This document shows, one piece after another, positions 62,867 through 64,000 of a stretch of 64,000 nucleotides of DNA. A program made the position numbers and the translations under genes. Within the stretch, counting starts at the first letter, position 1. The number at the start of each line of letters is the position of its first letter. This stretch comes from Pseudomonadota bacterium. GTDB lineage: Bacteria > Pseudomonadota > Alphaproteobacteria > Sphingomonadales > Sphingomonadaceae. The notes under the pieces are model-generated. The model was not told where the DNA came from. It was given only the letters and a program-made list of their open reading frames with translations, and made no database searches. Location of the stretch: NCBI GenBank assembly GCA_023422695.1, contig JAFAGN010000234.1, positions 10,755 to 74,754 of the forward strand, in the 5' to 3' direction.

Positions 62867-64000
62867 ATGAGGTTCGATGTAGTCATCGTGGGGGCCGGGC
62901 ACGGCGGCGCGCAAGTGGCGGTCATGCTGCGCACGCAGAAGTTCGAAGGAAGCATCGCAATCATCGGCGACGAGCCCGAGCTTCCCTATGAGCGCCCGCC
63001 GCTGTCGAAGGAATATTTCGCGGGCGAGAAGGAATTCGAACGCATCCAGCTTCGCCCCGCCAAATATTGGGACGAACGCGAAGTGACGATGCTGCTCGGC
63101 AAGCGCGTCGTGTCGGTCGATCCGTCGGCGCACACGGTGACGACCGACGGCGGTGAGACGATCGGGTACGGCAAGCTCGTCTGGGCGACCGGCGGAGCCC
63201 CGCGCATGCTGCCCATACCCGGCGGCGACCTGCCGGGCGTGCAGGGCGTGCGGACCAAGGCCGACGCCGATGCGATGAAAGCAGCGTCGGAGACGGCGAA
63301 CCAGATCGTCGTGATCGGTGGCGGTTATATCGGGCTCGAGGCCGCAGCGGTGCTGAGCAAGGCGGGCAAGAAGGTCGTGCTGCTCGAAGCGCTCGACCGC
63401 GTCCTTGCGCGCGTCGCGGGGGTCGAACTATCGCGCTTCTACGAGAAGGAGCATCGCGACCATGGTGTCGACCTCCGTCTCGGCGTCTGCGTCGATGCGA
63501 TCGAGGGCGATACGCATGTCACGGGAGTCCGGCTCGCCGACGGCGAGGTCATCCCCGCCGACCTGGTGATTGTCGGCATCGGCATCGTGCCTGCGGTCGA
63601 GCCGCTGATTGCGGCAGGCGCCGAGGGCGCGAGCGGTAGCGGGGGCGTGGTCGTGGACCGGCTCTGCAAGACGAGCCTGCCTGACATTTATGCGATCGGC
63701 GATTGCGCCGCGCATGTGAACGATTTTGCCGAAGGCGCGACGATCCGGCTGGAATCGGTACAGAATGCCAATGATCAGGCGAATGTCGTCGCGAAGGGCA
63801 TCGTCGGCGACGAGGCGCCCTATCATTCGATCCCCTGGTTCTGGTCGAACCAGTATGACCTTAAACTCCAGACCGCGGGCCTGTCGACCGGGCACGATCA
63901 GGCGGTACTGCGGGGCGATCCCGCGAACCGCAGTTTCTCGATCGTCTATCTGAAAGCGGGCAAGGTCATCGCGCTCGACTGCGTCAATGCGACCAAGGAT
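62867..64000 (+). CDS. FAD-dependent ferredoxin reductase, partial at window end
   Basis: The frame is open to the last base, giving 378 residues. It has an FAD motif VGAGHGGAQ (8-16), YERPPLSK (41-48), a NAD motif GGGYIGLEA (151-159) and YAIGDCA, the layout of the ferredoxin/rubredoxin reductases of oxygenase systems. About 30 residues at the C-terminus are missing. It could feed electrons to the two Rieske oxygenases of this block through a ferredoxin not found in this window. Confidence 0.9.
   Translation, partial: MRFDVVIVGAGHGGAQVAVMLRTQKFEGSIAIIGDEPELPYERPPLSKEYFAGEKEFERIQLRPAKYWDEREVTMLLGKRVVSVDPSAHTVTTDGGETIGYGKLVWATGGAPRMLPIPGGDLPGVQGVRTKADADAMKAASETANQIVVIGGGYIGLEAAAVLSKAGKKVVLLEALDRVLARVAGVELSRFYEKEHRDHGVDLRLGVCVDAIEGDTHVTGVRLADGEVIPADLVIVGIGIVPAVEPLIAAGAEGASGSGGVVVDRLCKTSLPDIYAIGDCAAHVNDFAEGATIRLESVQNANDQANVVAKGIVGDEAPYHSIPWFWSNQYDLKLQTAGLSTGHDQAVLRGDPANRSFSIVYLKAGKVIALDCVNATKD

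Noticed and set aside
28844..64000. Complete steroid degradation pathway
   Set aside because: KstD-like and KshA-like proteins are present, but no HsaA-D-like ring-opening genes or other diagnostic steps are visible, so the substrate stays open.

Overview
The window is high-GC bacterial DNA. It has three large TonB-dependent receptors, many short-chain dehydrogenases (SDRs), acyl-CoA enzymes and two Rieske oxygenases. This gene content is typical of catabolic regions in Sphingomonadales (Sphingopyxis/Novosphingobium/Sphingobium type); the genus cannot be fixed from the sequence alone. No rRNA, tRNA or CRISPR array was seen.

Layout. 1-8.9 kb: the 3' end of an acyltransferase-like gene; a LuxR-type regulator with a degenerate receiver; a minus-strand envelope-sugar set (SMR-type carrier, GT-C glycosyltransferase, HAD-UbiA fusion); and an exported amidohydrolase divergent from a MarR regulator and a lipoprotein metallo-beta-lactamase-fold hydrolase. 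8.9-19.4 kb: a beta-oxidation block with an SCPx-type thiolase, an alpha-methylacyl-CoA racemase and an LCAD-like dehydrogenase, divergent from LysR, a TonB receptor, two MaoC hot-dog proteins, an acyl-CoA ligase and a multifunctional-enzyme-2-like SDR. This combination suits methyl-branched (isoprenoid or sterol-side-chain) acyl-CoAs. 19.9-27.7 kb: a Crp/Fnr regulator divergent from an AtuA-like gene, a Coq4-like protein, a class II aldolase, an SDR with a short coupled leader, a Baeyer-Villiger monooxygenase and an HSL-type esterase, i.e. a terpenoid or cyclic-ketone type operon. An internally deleted IS3-family remnant lies at 27.98-28.78 kb.

28.8-64 kb: a second catabolic block. It holds a TauD-like dioxygenase with an altered metal site, a flavin reductase fused to a winged helix, a TIM-barrel isomerase, two TonB receptors, two Rieske oxygenase alpha subunits, TetR and two Lrp/AsnC regulators, an MFS carrier, an exported amidase paired with an exported alkylsulfatase-like hydrolase, two acyl-CoA ligases, a thiolase, an OYE/dienoyl-CoA-reductase-like enzyme, a KstD-like flavoprotein, seven SDRs, SnoaL-like proteins and a ferredoxin reductase cut by the window end. 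Side-chain cleavage, ring hydroxylation, ring dehydrogenation and CoA-dependent chain shortening are all represented. A polycyclic or steroid-like substrate is therefore plausible but not proven.

The most notable observation is a 30-bp dyad with the same geometry (TGCGTAA-N16-TTACGCA) in front of six transcription units of the second block, from 28.8 to 60.0 kb. I saw none in the first block. It marks these operons as one regulon, probably under the TetR or Lrp/AsnC proteins encoded inside it.
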